The translations under genes were made by a program, and so were the position numbers. A stretch of 64,000 bases of DNA from Corallococcus interemptor (GTDB taxonomy: Bacteria; Myxococcota; Myxococcia; Myxococcales; Myxococcaceae): positions 18,837 to 82,836 of the forward strand of contig NZ_RAWM01000029.1 of NCBI RefSeq assembly GCF_003668875.1, in the 5' to 3' direction. Below are positions 36,010 through 43,834 of this stretch, piece by piece. Position 1 is the stretch's first letter. Each line of letters begins with the position of its first letter. The notes under the pieces are model-generated. The model was not told where the DNA came from, did not search any database, and saw only the letters and a program-made list of their open reading frames with translations.

Positions 36010-37332
36010 TCAGTCCAGCTCGCCCAGGTCGAAGGCCGTGGTGCCGTTGTGGTGCTTGCGCTTCGGGAGCTGGTGCTCCTCTCGGAGCTGGTTCTCGAAG
36101 AAGGGCAGGTGCGCACCCGTGCGGCGCTTGCGCAGCGAGCGGATGGTCTCGTGCTCCGTGGTGTTGCTGTAGCCGTGCTTCGTGTGCCCGTGCGGATAGG
36201 TCAGCGGATCCAGCACCATCCGCGTCGGATACCGGTGCTGGAGGATGTGGATGAGCTCGTGTCCGTACACGATGAAGGCCGGCGCTGGGATGGGGTACTG
36301 CTCGCCGGAGTAGTTGCGCTGCGTGCTGTCTCTCAACCCGGAGCGCAGGCTCAGCCGGGAGCCGCGCCCACTCGTCTTGCCCGCGATGCCGGGCGCGGGC
36401 TCCGTCAACATGTAGTCCTCGCCGTGGCCGTCCTCCTCGTACTTGGGCAGCTCGTCGCGGATGTGGTCGATGCGGCCGCCCAGCTCGCCCTGCGTCGCGG
36501 ACAGCTCGGCATAGGCCCTCGATGCAACCTTCAGCCGTTCGCGCAGCTCGCCCCACGGCTCGTTTCCGCGCCGGGCCTCCACCTCCATCTGGGACAGCCG
36601 CTGGCCCACGGCTTCGTACTCCTCCTCCAGGGGGCGCAGCTGGCCGGACATCTCCGTCAGGCGCTGACGGTTGGCCGCCACCCGCTGGCGGAACTGCGCG
36701 GACGGAGTGAACGCCTGGGTCAACACCAGCGTCACCGGCCACACCGGATCCTGCGGAGTCGAAGCGAGGATCCACCGCATCAGCGACCGCCCATGCGGGC
36801 GTGACAACAGCCGGGCGTGGATGGCGCGCACCTCGCGGTTGCCTCGCGCGAACTGCGCGTCCGTGGGCAGCGCCACCGCGCCCGTGCCGTTGCGAAGCGC
36901 ATCCCAGTCCGCGTCCAACTGCTGGCGGGCCGCCGTCCCCAGCGTCGCGCGGTCCGGTGTGAACAGCAGCAGGTTCTTCGTGTGGACGTAGTCCACCAGC
37001 TCGATGTGCTTCTCCTGGATCTCCACCAGCAGCCGCATCAACAGCAGCCGCGAGGCCTTCGAACGCGAGAGCCGCTCGCGCTCCAGGTCGAACAACCGGT
37101 ACAGCAGGTGCTCCGCCGCATCGAGCGCCGCCAGACGCGCGTCCACCCACGCCTGCTTGCCCGTGAAGTAATACGTCGCCTTGCCGCCCCAGCCGCTCCA
37201 GTCCGCATGGAACGCATCGAGCGCGGCGCAGAACGGCCGGACGAAGTCCTCCAGCCGGGACACGATGGGCAGCAGCCGCAAGGGCTCCACGCCCAGGTCC
37301 AGCTTGAAGTCCTCTGACGTGCTCAACGCCAT
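36010..37332 (-). CDS. M91-like Zn metallopeptidase domain protein (NleD-type)
   Basis: A 440-residue protein without signal peptide. The N-terminal ~250 residues are helical, with a probable coiled coil around 215-290 (ANRQRLTEMSGQLRPLEEE and following heptads). The C-terminal region carries the zinc motif YGHELIHILQHR with His358, Glu359 and His362, and a downstream acidic site in TTEHETI that could be the third ligand. This resembles peptidase M91, the NleD effector family. The N-terminal coiled coil suggests a partner-binding function. It may be a secreted toxin or effector; context is the toxin operon that starts 187 bp downstream. The start ATG at 37330-37332 follows GGGAGCGG. Confidence 0.78.
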   Translation of the reverse strand: MALSTSEDFKLDLGVEPLRLLPIVSRLEDFVRPFCAALDAFHADWSGWGGKATYYFTGKQAWVDARLAALDAAEHLLYRLFDLERERLSRSKASRLLLMRLLVEIQEKHIELVDYVHTKNLLLFTPDRATLGTAARQQLDADWDALRNGTGAVALPTDAQFARGNREVRAIHARLLSRPHGRSLMRWILASTPQDPVWPVTLVLTQAFTPSAQFRQRVAANRQRLTEMSGQLRPLEEEYEAVGQRLSQMEVEARRGNEPWGELRERLKVASRAYAELSATQGELGGRIDHIRDELPKYEEDGHGEDYMLTEPAPGIAGKTSGRGSRLSLRSGLRDSTQRNYSGEQYPIPAPAFIVYGHELIHILQHRYPTRMVLDPLTYPHGHTKHGYSNTTEHETIRSLRKRRTGAHLPFFENQLREEHQLPKRKHHNGTTAFDLGELD

Positions 37333-37503
37333 GTCCGCTCCCGATGTCTCGACGGAGCGAAACGCTAGCACGCACCTTTCACCCACTTCGCCGCCCTGTG
37401 CGCACACCCACTCCGTGGACGGACAACACTCGCCTTGTCCCAGCGGGTGACATGGCTTCTGGGGGTGCCTACCCCTGAAGACCAGGAGGCGCGGGCAACG
37501 GAC

Positions 37504-38724
37504 GTGAACAAGGGCGGGCGATGGCTGGGGGGGATGTTGGGGGCGATGTTGCTCGCGGGATGTCCGTCCGCGTGCAACACGAAGGAGTCGTCCCGTCCGT
37601 TTCATCTCACGGGGCAGGTGGGTTCGCGTGGGGCGGGCTTCGCATCGGCGCTGTACCAGACGACGGGTGTGCGGATGGAGCCGCGCAACCGCATCCGGTG
37701 GGCGAACAACGGCGCCGTATTCGACGTGATGGTGGAAGAGATCGGCCGGGCCCGCGCCTCCATCCACATCGTGATGTTCATCTGGCGGCCGGGACGTGCG
37801 TCCGACCGGATGATTGAAGCGCTGGCCGAGCGCGCCAAGAAGGGCGTGCACTGCCGCGTGCTGGTGGATCCGCTGGGAAGCGGTCCTTTCGAAACAGAGG
37901 TGAAGCCCCGGCTGGAGGCGGCCGGCTGCGAGGCGCACCTGTTCCGCCCGCTGCCGGCGGACGAGAACCTGGCGCGCAACCACCGCAAGATCGTCGTGGT
38001 GGACGGCAAGGTGGCCATCACGGGAGGACTGGCCATCCAGGACGAGTGGCTGGGCGACGCGCGCAACGAGAAGGAGTGGCGCGACACCAACGTGCGGGTC
38101 CAGGGCCCGGTCGTGGCGCAGCTGCAGCAGGCCTTCGCGGAGAACTGGCAGGAGACGACGGGCCAGCTGTTGCCTCCCACGGACTTCCCCACGCTGTCGG
38201 TGGACCAGCCCGGCCTGGATTCCGCGGGTGAAGGCTGGGCGGCGTTCGTCAGCAGCACGGCGAACCCGGAGGTGACGCGCGCGGAGCGGCTGACGCAGCT
38301 GATGGTGAAGGCGGCGAAGAAGCGGCTGTGGATTTCGCAGGCGTACTTCACGCCCAACGACGCGCTGACGGCGCTGCTGGTGGAGAAGGCGCGCGCGGGC
38401 GTGGACGTGCGGGTGCTGGCGCCGGGGGACAAGAACGACCAGAAGGCCATCACGGTGCTCCAGCGGCAGACCTACGACACGCTGCGGGCGGCGGGCGTGC
38501 GGCTCTGGGAGTACCAGCCGTCGATGATGCACGCGAAGACGATGCTGGTGGATGACCGGTGGGTGCTGGTGGGGTCCATCAACTACGACGCGCTGTCGTT
38601 CAACCTGCTGGAAGAGGGCTCGCTGGTGTTGGAGGACGTGGAGGCGGCACGTCAGCTGGAGGCCATCTTCCTGGAGGACCTGACGAAGGCGCGCGAGGTC
38701 CAGGCCGAGCAGGCGAACCGCTGA
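37504..38724 (+). CDS. Phospholipase D / cardiolipin synthase-like lipoprotein
   Basis: A 406-residue enzyme of the PLD superfamily with two HKD motifs: NHRKIVVVDGKVAITGG in the first half and MMHAKTMLVDDRWVLVGSIN in the second, matching the ClsA/ClsB pattern of phosphatidyl transfer. A preceding RASIHIVMFIW strand is typical. The N-terminus from the GTG at 37504 has a hydrophobic leader ending LLAGC, so a lipoprotein location is likely, unlike classical inner-membrane cardiolipin synthases. AGGAGG lies 14 bases upstream, somewhat far. It could make cardiolipin or hydrolyse phospholipids in the envelope. Confidence 0.88.
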   Translation: MNKGGRWLGGMLGAMLLAGCPSACNTKESSRPFHLTGQVGSRGAGFASALYQTTGVRMEPRNRIRWANNGAVFDVMVEEIGRARASIHIVMFIWRPGRASDRMIEALAERAKKGVHCRVLVDPLGSGPFETEVKPRLEAAGCEAHLFRPLPADENLARNHRKIVVVDGKVAITGGLAIQDEWLGDARNEKEWRDTNVRVQGPVVAQLQQAFAENWQETTGQLLPPTDFPTLSVDQPGLDSAGEGWAAFVSSTANPEVTRAERLTQLMVKAAKKRLWISQAYFTPNDALTALLVEKARAGVDVRVLAPGDKNDQKAITVLQRQTYDTLRAAGVRLWEYQPSMMHAKTMLVDDRWVLVGSINYDALSFNLLEEGSLVLEDVEAARQLEAIFLEDLTKAREVQAEQANR

Positions 38725-38834
38725 AGGCCGGCTGTCCGGTTTCACGCGTGCCCCCTGGAAACAGTGGGCAAGGGACGGGCCGTGTGCTCAAGAGGCGCGT
38801 CAGGGCCCTGCAATCAGGCCCGGGAGGCATCGCC

Positions 38835-39491
38835 ATGAGCAGTGCAGCGCCTCGTCATCTCTTCGTCGCGGGCGCCACGGGCGCGACGGGCCGCACGCTG
38901 ATGCGGCAGGCCCTGGCCCAAGGCGTGTCCGTGACGCCGCACGTGCGCCCCAGGAGCGCGAACACGGAGCCCGCGAACCACTGGCCGAAGAAGGCGGTGC
39001 TGGAGCTGGCGGACGGGCCCGCGCTGGTGGAGGCGATGAAGGGCAGCACGACGGTGCTCCAGCTCATCGGGACGATGCGCAAGCGCTTCGCGGCCGGGGA
39101 CACCTACGAGACGAGCGACATCGGCACCACGCGGCAGCTGGTGGACGCGGCGAAGGCTGCGGGCGTGGACCACTTCATCCTGCTCACGTCGGTGGGAGCG
39201 GGGAGCCCGGTGGGCGCGTACCTCAAGGCCAAGGCGGAAGCGGAGCGCATCGTGCGCGAGAGCGGCATCCCCTACACGATGGTGCGGCCCCCGGCGCTGG
39301 AGGGCGAATACCACGCGCCGCCCGGCATCCTGCACACGCTGGGCAAGCTGCCCCTGCTGCACAAGCTGAAGCCCATGCACCTGGACCAGCTGGCCGCCGT
39401 GCTGCTGCGCATCGCGGAGCGAAGGGCACCGCTGGACACGGCGCTCGAGGACAAGCGCCTCTGGGCGGAGGTCGAGGCGGTAGGCCGGTAG
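38835..39491 (+). CDS. NAD(P)H-binding (NmrA-like, atypical SDR) protein
   Basis: A 218-residue Rossmann-fold protein with the glycine motif VAGATGATGRTL, then STTVLQLIGTMR, ILLTSVGAGSP and AYLKAKAEAERIVRESG. It belongs to the NmrA/atypical SDR group (PF13460), which binds NAD(P) without a standard YxxxK site and may act as a redox sensor or reductase. The ATG at 38835 has GGGAGG nine bases upstream. No operon partner is evident. Confidence 0.88.
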   Translation: MSSAAPRHLFVAGATGATGRTLMRQALAQGVSVTPHVRPRSANTEPANHWPKKAVLELADGPALVEAMKGSTTVLQLIGTMRKRFAAGDTYETSDIGTTRQLVDAAKAAGVDHFILLTSVGAGSPVGAYLKAKAEAERIVRESGIPYTMVRPPALEGEYHAPPGILHTLGKLPLLHKLKPMHLDQLAAVLLRIAERRAPLDTALEDKRLWAEVEAVGR

Positions 39492-39557
39492 CTGTCAGAC
39501 CCTCCAGGTAGGAAGGCTCCTCCGCCGCGCGAGCGCGGAATCCCAGGAGGAGCTAGA

Positions 39558-39800
39558 ATGATGTCGATGGCGACCGTGGACGAGCTAATTGCCCAGGTTT
39601 TGCAACTTTCGCCGGAAGACCGCGCCCGGCTCGTGCGTGAGGTGTCAGACGCGGATGCCCCGGACATCGAGGCGTCCTGGGGCGAGGAGATCAGCCGCCG
39701 TGCCCAGGAAGTCATGGATGGGACAGCGGAGCTTGTCGATTGGGAAGACGTGAAAAAAAGAATAGAGGAGCGGCGCGAGCAGAGGCGACGTCAGCGCTAG
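39558..39800 (+). CDS. Addiction-module antitoxin (TIGR02574-like)
   Basis: An 80-residue protein whose first half (IAQVLQLSPEDRARLVREV) and last half (AELVDWEDVKKRIEERREQ) match the 'putative addiction module component' family that pairs with RelE/ParE toxins. The first half probably forms the DNA-binding dimer and the charged C-terminus the toxin-binding helix. The ATG at 39558 has AGGAGGAG upstream. The toxin gene follows 16 bases after the stop in the same direction, the usual antitoxin-first order, so the pair is probably autoregulated. Confidence 0.85.
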   Translation: MMSMATVDELIAQVLQLSPEDRARLVREVSDADAPDIEASWGEEISRRAQEVMDGTAELVDWEDVKKRIEERREQRRRQR

Positions 39801-39816
39801 GTGCACTCCACCCCGT

Positions 39817-40134
39817 ATGGGCATCCGACTGCATCGCGCTGCCGAACCGGAGCTGCTCGAGGTCATCGACTGGTATGAAGACCAGCGCATAGGCCTCGGT
39901 GACCGCTTCTCCGACACCGTGTATCTGGCGATGGACTCCATCCACGCGCACCCGGACCGCTGGCCCCTCTGGCCTCGGCTCCATCACACGCCCCCCATCC
40001 GCCGCTTCCTGATTCCGGAGTACCCCTTCGCCCTGCCCTACCTCGTCCGTGACGAGGACGTGGTGGTGCTCGCCATCGCGCACCTGCGCCGCCAGCCGGA
40101 CTTCTGGCTGCCCCGCGCGCGTAGCCGCCCGTAG
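39817..40134 (+). CDS. RelE/ParE-family toxin
   Basis: A 105-residue toxin of the ParE/RelE superfamily: an N-terminal AEPELLEVIDWYEDQR helix, the core SIHAHPDRWPLW, RRFLIPEYPFALPYLV and the C-terminal VLAIAHLRRQPDFW. It would act on gyrase or on ribosome-bound mRNA, and the sequence alone cannot tell which. It lies 16 bp downstream of its antitoxin gene. The stop is two bases from the convergent permease gene. Confidence 0.88.
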   Translation: MGIRLHRAAEPELLEVIDWYEDQRIGLGDRFSDTVYLAMDSIHAHPDRWPLWPRLHHTPPIRRFLIPEYPFALPYLVRDEDVVVLAIAHLRRQPDFWLPRARSRP

Positions 40135-40136
40135 AG

Positions 40137-40946
40137 CTACTCCTTCACCGCGCCGGCCGTGAGCCCGGACACGATGCGCCGCTGGAACAGCACCGTGAGC
40201 ACCACCAGCGGCAGCGTGGCCACCACCGACGCGGCGGCGATCTCTCCCCAGGGTTCCTTGTACTCGCTGGCGAAGAGGCTGATGGCCACCGGCACCGTGC
40301 GCTTCTCCGGCGTGGACAGGAACGTCAGCGCGTAGAGGAACTCGTTCCACGCGAAGATGAAGACCAGGATGGCCGTCGTCGCCAGGCCCGGCGCCGCCAG
40401 GGGCAACAGCACCCTGCGGAACGCGCCCACCGGCGTGCACCCGTCCACCCGCGCCGCGCGGTACAGCTCGTCCGGCAGCTGGCGGAAGAACGACGTCAGC
40501 ACCCACAACGTCAGCGGCAGCGCGAACGTCGTGTACGGCAACGCCAGGCCCACCAGGCTGTCGCGCAGCCCCACCGCGTTGAGGATGAGGTACAGCGGGC
40601 TCACCGTCGCGATGGGCGGGAACATCGACACACCCAGCGCCGCGGACAACAGCAGCCCCCTCCCCCGGAACTCCAGCTTCGCCAGCGCGAACGCCGCGGA
40701 CGCTCCCACCGTGAGGCAGAACACCGTCGTCAGCGTCGCCACCACCAGCGAGTTCAACACCGCCCACAGGAACGGCCGCCCGAACAACACGCTGTCGTAG
40801 TTCGCTCCCGTCAGGTGCGACGGCCATGGCCGCGTCAGCTCGCCGTCCGGCCACAGGCTCGTCAGCACCTGCCACAGGAACGGCCCCAGGAAGAACGTGA
40901 GGAACGCCACCACGGCCAGCGCCGTGCCCAGCCCCGGCCGCTTCAT
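40137..40946 (-). CDS. Carbohydrate ABC transporter permease (MalG-like)
   Basis: A 269-residue inner-membrane protein with six predicted TM segments. It has the permease signature with the EAA motif (ELYRAARVDGCTPVGAFRRVLLPLA) between TM4 and TM5, the site where the ATPase docks. The C-terminal TM carries FAWNEFLYALTFL, typical of the MalG/UgpE subfamily. It overlaps the MalF-like gene by four bases (ATGA) and has GAGGAGGGG upstream of the ATG at 40946. Confidence 0.94.
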   Translation of the reverse strand: MKRPGLGTALAVVAFLTFFLGPFLWQVLTSLWPDGELTRPWPSHLTGANYDSVLFGRPFLWAVLNSLVVATLTTVFCLTVGASAAFALAKLEFRGRGLLLSAALGVSMFPPIATVSPLYLILNAVGLRDSLVGLALPYTTFALPLTLWVLTSFFRQLPDELYRAARVDGCTPVGAFRRVLLPLAAPGLATTAILVFIFAWNEFLYALTFLSTPEKRTVPVAISLFASEYKEPWGEIAAASVVATLPLVVLTVLFQRRIVSGLTAGAVKE

Positions 40947-41821
40947 CGCCGCCCCTCCTCGCGCCCCAGCCAGCGCAGCCACACCACCGCCAGCAGCACC
41001 ACGCCCAGGAACGTCGCCACCGACAGCGTGCTGCCGTAGCCAAAGTCCCCGGAGCGCATCAGCGTCTTGTACGCGTAGATGCTCAGCGTCTCCGTCGTGT
41101 TCGCTGGCCCGCCCTCCGTCAGCACGTAGATGGCGTCGAACACGCGGAACGCATCCAGCGACCGGAACAGCACCGCCAGCAGCAGCGCGGGCTTGAGCAA
41201 CGGCAACGTGATGGACCGGAACTGCCGCCACTCCGACGCCCCGTCCACGCGCGCCGCCTTGTAGAGGTCCTCCGGGATGCCCTGCAGCCCCGCCAGCACC
41301 AGCAGCGCCACGAAGGGCGTCGTCTTCCACACGTCCACCAGGATGGCCGCGTGCAACGCATACCCCGGCGCGCCCAGCCAGTTGATCTCCGCCCCACCCA
41401 GCATCCGGTTGATGAGCCCGTAGTCCGGGTTGAACATCCACGCCCACAGCCGGGCGCTCACCACCGTGGGAATCGCCCAAGGCACCAGCACCGACGCGCG
41501 CAACAGCCCCCGCCCCGGGAACGCGCGGTTGAGCAGCAGCGCCAGCGGCACCGCGAGCAGCAGCTCCACCGCCACCGCCACCGCCGTGAAGTACGCCGTG
41601 TTCCCCAGCGCGGACCAGAACCGCGCGTCCCCCATCAGGTAGACGTAGTTCTCCAGCCCCGTGAAGCGCCGCTCGCCGAACACCAGGATGAAGCGGTGCA
41701 GGCTCAGCCATATCGCCGCCAGCACCGGGTACAGCGCCACCACGGCAAGCACCAGCACGGCCGGCGCCACCAGCAGGTACGCCTGCCGCCGCTCCCGAGC
41801 CTGTGAACCCGCGCCCCTCAT
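40943..41821 (-). CDS. Sugar ABC transporter permease (MalF/UgpA-like)
   Basis: A 292-residue integral membrane protein with about six TM helices (LLVAPAVLVLAVVALYPVL first) and the EAA motif DLYKAARVDGASEWRQFRSITLP. The C-terminal RVFDAIYVLTEGGPANTTETL is typical of MalF/UgpA partners in heterodimeric sugar importers. It overlaps the binding-protein gene by four bases upstream and the MalG-like gene downstream, so all three are one operon. No ATPase gene is included. Confidence 0.95.
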   Translation of the reverse strand: MRGAGSQARERRQAYLLVAPAVLVLAVVALYPVLAAIWLSLHRFILVFGERRFTGLENYVYLMGDARFWSALGNTAYFTAVAVAVELLLAVPLALLLNRAFPGRGLLRASVLVPWAIPTVVSARLWAWMFNPDYGLINRMLGGAEINWLGAPGYALHAAILVDVWKTTPFVALLVLAGLQGIPEDLYKAARVDGASEWRQFRSITLPLLKPALLLAVLFRSLDAFRVFDAIYVLTEGGPANTTETLSIYAYKTLMRSGDFGYGSTLSVATFLGVVLLAVVWLRWLGREEGRR

Positions 41822-43098
41822 TCCTCCTCCAGAGGCTTTTCACCGGTCAGGTGATCCACCTGCTTCTGCGCGCGAGTGAGCGCGGCCTCGGGAGACCGCA
41901 GGCCCGCCACGGCGGCGGAGAACTCGCTCTGGAGCACGTCCGCGATGAGCAGGTAGTACGGCGTCACCGGCCGGGGCCGCGCCCGCACCAGCGCTTCCTT
42001 CAGGCTCGCGATGAACGGCTGCTCCTCACGCAGCCGCGGGTCGTCGTACAGCGCCAGCCTCGGAGGGTTGCGCGCGTAATGCAGCGCCAGCACGCGGTTC
42101 GCCTCCGGTGACGTCAGGTGCGCGATGAGCCGGGCCGCCGCCTTCCTGCGCGCGGGCGACACGTGCGCGTTCACCGCCAGCTGCCACCCGCCCAGAGTCC
42201 CCCACCCCGGCTGTCCATCCTTCGTCGGCAAGGGCGCGATGCCCACCTTGCCCCGGATGGGAGAGCCCTCCGCCTGCGCCTCGCTCCACGCATAGGGCCA
42301 GTTGCGCATGAACACCGCGCGGCCCTCCTGGAACACGCGGCGGGACTCCTCCTCGCCAAAGCCCGTGACCGTCTGCGGGGACAGCCCGTCCGCGATGAGC
42401 CCGTGCAGGTACGCCAGCGCCTCGCGCGCGGGCTCCGTCTCCAACAGCACGCGCCCGTCCGGGCCCAGCGACTGGCCGCCATGGCCCCAGATGGCCTCGT
42501 ACACGTTGCAGGTCAGGCCCTCGTACTGCCGGCCCTGCCACACGTAGCCCTGGATGCCGGGCGCCTTCGCCATCGCGTCGCGGGTGAAGCGCCGCAGCTC
42601 CTCGTAGGTGCGCGGCGCGCGGGGCACTAGGTCCGTGCGGTAGTAGAGGACGCCCACGTCCACGTACCAGGGCACCGCGTACGTGCGGCCGTTCATCACC
42701 ACGGCGTCCACGGGCCCGGGCAGGAACTCCTGGCGCAGGCGCTCCGGAGGGAAGTCCTCGGACAGGTCCGCCACCCAGCCCGCGCGAGCGAACTCCGGCA
42801 CCCAGACGACGTCCGCCACCAGCACGTCGAAGTCCGTGGCCCCGCCCTGCAACGACGTGAGGAAGAACTGGTGCGCCAGGTCGGACGCGTTGGGCAGCGC
42901 CTCCGTCACCAGCTCCACGTCCGGGTTGGCGCGCTCGTACCGCGCCAGCAGCTCACGGAACGGCTTCGGGTCGCCCCACAGCGGCTGGAACTTGAAGACG
43001 ATGCGCGTGCGGCCCCCGGTGCCCGTCTCCTCGGACGAGCGCCGGCAGCCCCCCACGGCGAGGCCCAGCGCGACGACGAGGACGAGGAGGCGGCCCAT
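41818..43098 (-). CDS. Sugar ABC transporter substrate-binding lipoprotein
   Basis: A 426-residue extracellular solute-binding protein of family 1. The leader ends VGGC (Cys about residue 18). The mature part shows FKFQPLWGDPKPFRELLARYE, the hinge-like DVGVLYYRTDLVPRAPRTYEEL and the YVWQGRQYEG binding-cleft region, as in carbohydrate-binding proteins such as MalE or UgpB homologues. It is the first gene of the importer operon and has a GAGGAGG ribosome-binding site. The sugar cannot be predicted. Confidence 0.93.
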   Translation of the reverse strand: MGRLLVLVVALGLAVGGCRRSSEETGTGGRTRIVFKFQPLWGDPKPFRELLARYERANPDVELVTEALPNASDLAHQFFLTSLQGGATDFDVLVADVVWVPEFARAGWVADLSEDFPPERLRQEFLPGPVDAVVMNGRTYAVPWYVDVGVLYYRTDLVPRAPRTYEELRRFTRDAMAKAPGIQGYVWQGRQYEGLTCNVYEAIWGHGGQSLGPDGRVLLETEPAREALAYLHGLIADGLSPQTVTGFGEEESRRVFQEGRAVFMRNWPYAWSEAQAEGSPIRGKVGIAPLPTKDGQPGWGTLGGWQLAVNAHVSPARRKAAARLIAHLTSPEANRVLALHYARNPPRLALYDDPRLREEQPFIASLKEALVRARPRPVTPYYLLIADVLQSEFSAAVAGLRSPEAALTRAQKQVDHLTGEKPLEEE

Positions 43099-43154
43099 GC
43101 GCCCGGATGACTCCAGCGCGCGGGCCCACCGTCAACGACAAGCCCCGCCGCCGG

Positions 43155-43805
43155 TCATCCAGGTGACACGGGCACCAGGCCTCCCGGCTCTGGAGCCGGC
43201 GCGAACAGCCGCCGTGCCGTGGCCCCCACCGCGCGGCACGCGAGCGCATCCACCGCGCCCCCCACCAGCCCACCGGCCAGCGGCACGACCTTCGACAGGT
43301 TCACGACGCCCTTCTGCGACGCCTTGCTCACCAGCCGGAAGCCCACCGCGCGGTTGATGCTGCTCAGCGCGTGCTTCGGCACGGCCTCCAGCGCGCGCAT
43401 GCCCAGCTGCTGGCTGACTTCAATGCCGGCCTGCTTCACCACTTCCTTTCCAATGTCCCCCACGATGGCCAGCAGCGTGAGGGTCCGCACGCGGTCCTCC
43501 TCCACGTCGTGTCCATGGATGCGGGCAATGGCGCCCACCAGCCGCGCCTGCACGGCCCATGACACCCCCAGGCCCGCGGGCAGCGACACCGGCAGCGTCA
43601 GCAGGCCGCCCAGCCCGGACAGGAAGCCCGTGGTGAACAGCTTCCCCGTCTCCCAGTGGATGAGCGAATCGATGCGCGCTTCATGGCTCGCATAGCGCGT
43701 GTCGCGCAGGTACTCGTCCGCCAGCCCCGTCGCGCTGCACAGCGGCCCCAGGCCCTCGAAGCCCGCGTCCAGCACGGCGTTCACGACCTCCAGCGGCTTC
43801 GACAT
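43155..43805 (-). CDS. EcsC family protein
   Basis: A 216-residue protein that matches the EcsC family pattern: a GL.....Y hydrophobic start, IDSLIHWETGKLFTTGFLSGLGG, LPVSLPAGLGVSWAVQARLVGAIA and VPLAGGLVGGAVDAL. The Gly/Ala-rich amphipathic segments suggest membrane association. The family is named after a Bacillus operon and has no defined biochemical role. The start at 43805 has GGTGGAGG close upstream. It follows the sensory operon's last gene by 29 bp. Confidence 0.85.
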   Translation of the reverse strand: MSKPLEVVNAVLDAGFEGLGPLCSATGLADEYLRDTRYASHEARIDSLIHWETGKLFTTGFLSGLGGLLTLPVSLPAGLGVSWAVQARLVGAIARIHGHDVEEDRVRTLTLLAIVGDIGKEVVKQAGIEVSQQLGMRALEAVPKHALSSINRAVGFRLVSKASQKGVVNLSKVVPLAGGLVGGAVDALACRAVGATARRLFAPAPEPGGLVPVSPG

Positions 43806-43834
43806 GCCTCCACCTTCCCGTCGGGGGACAGCGG

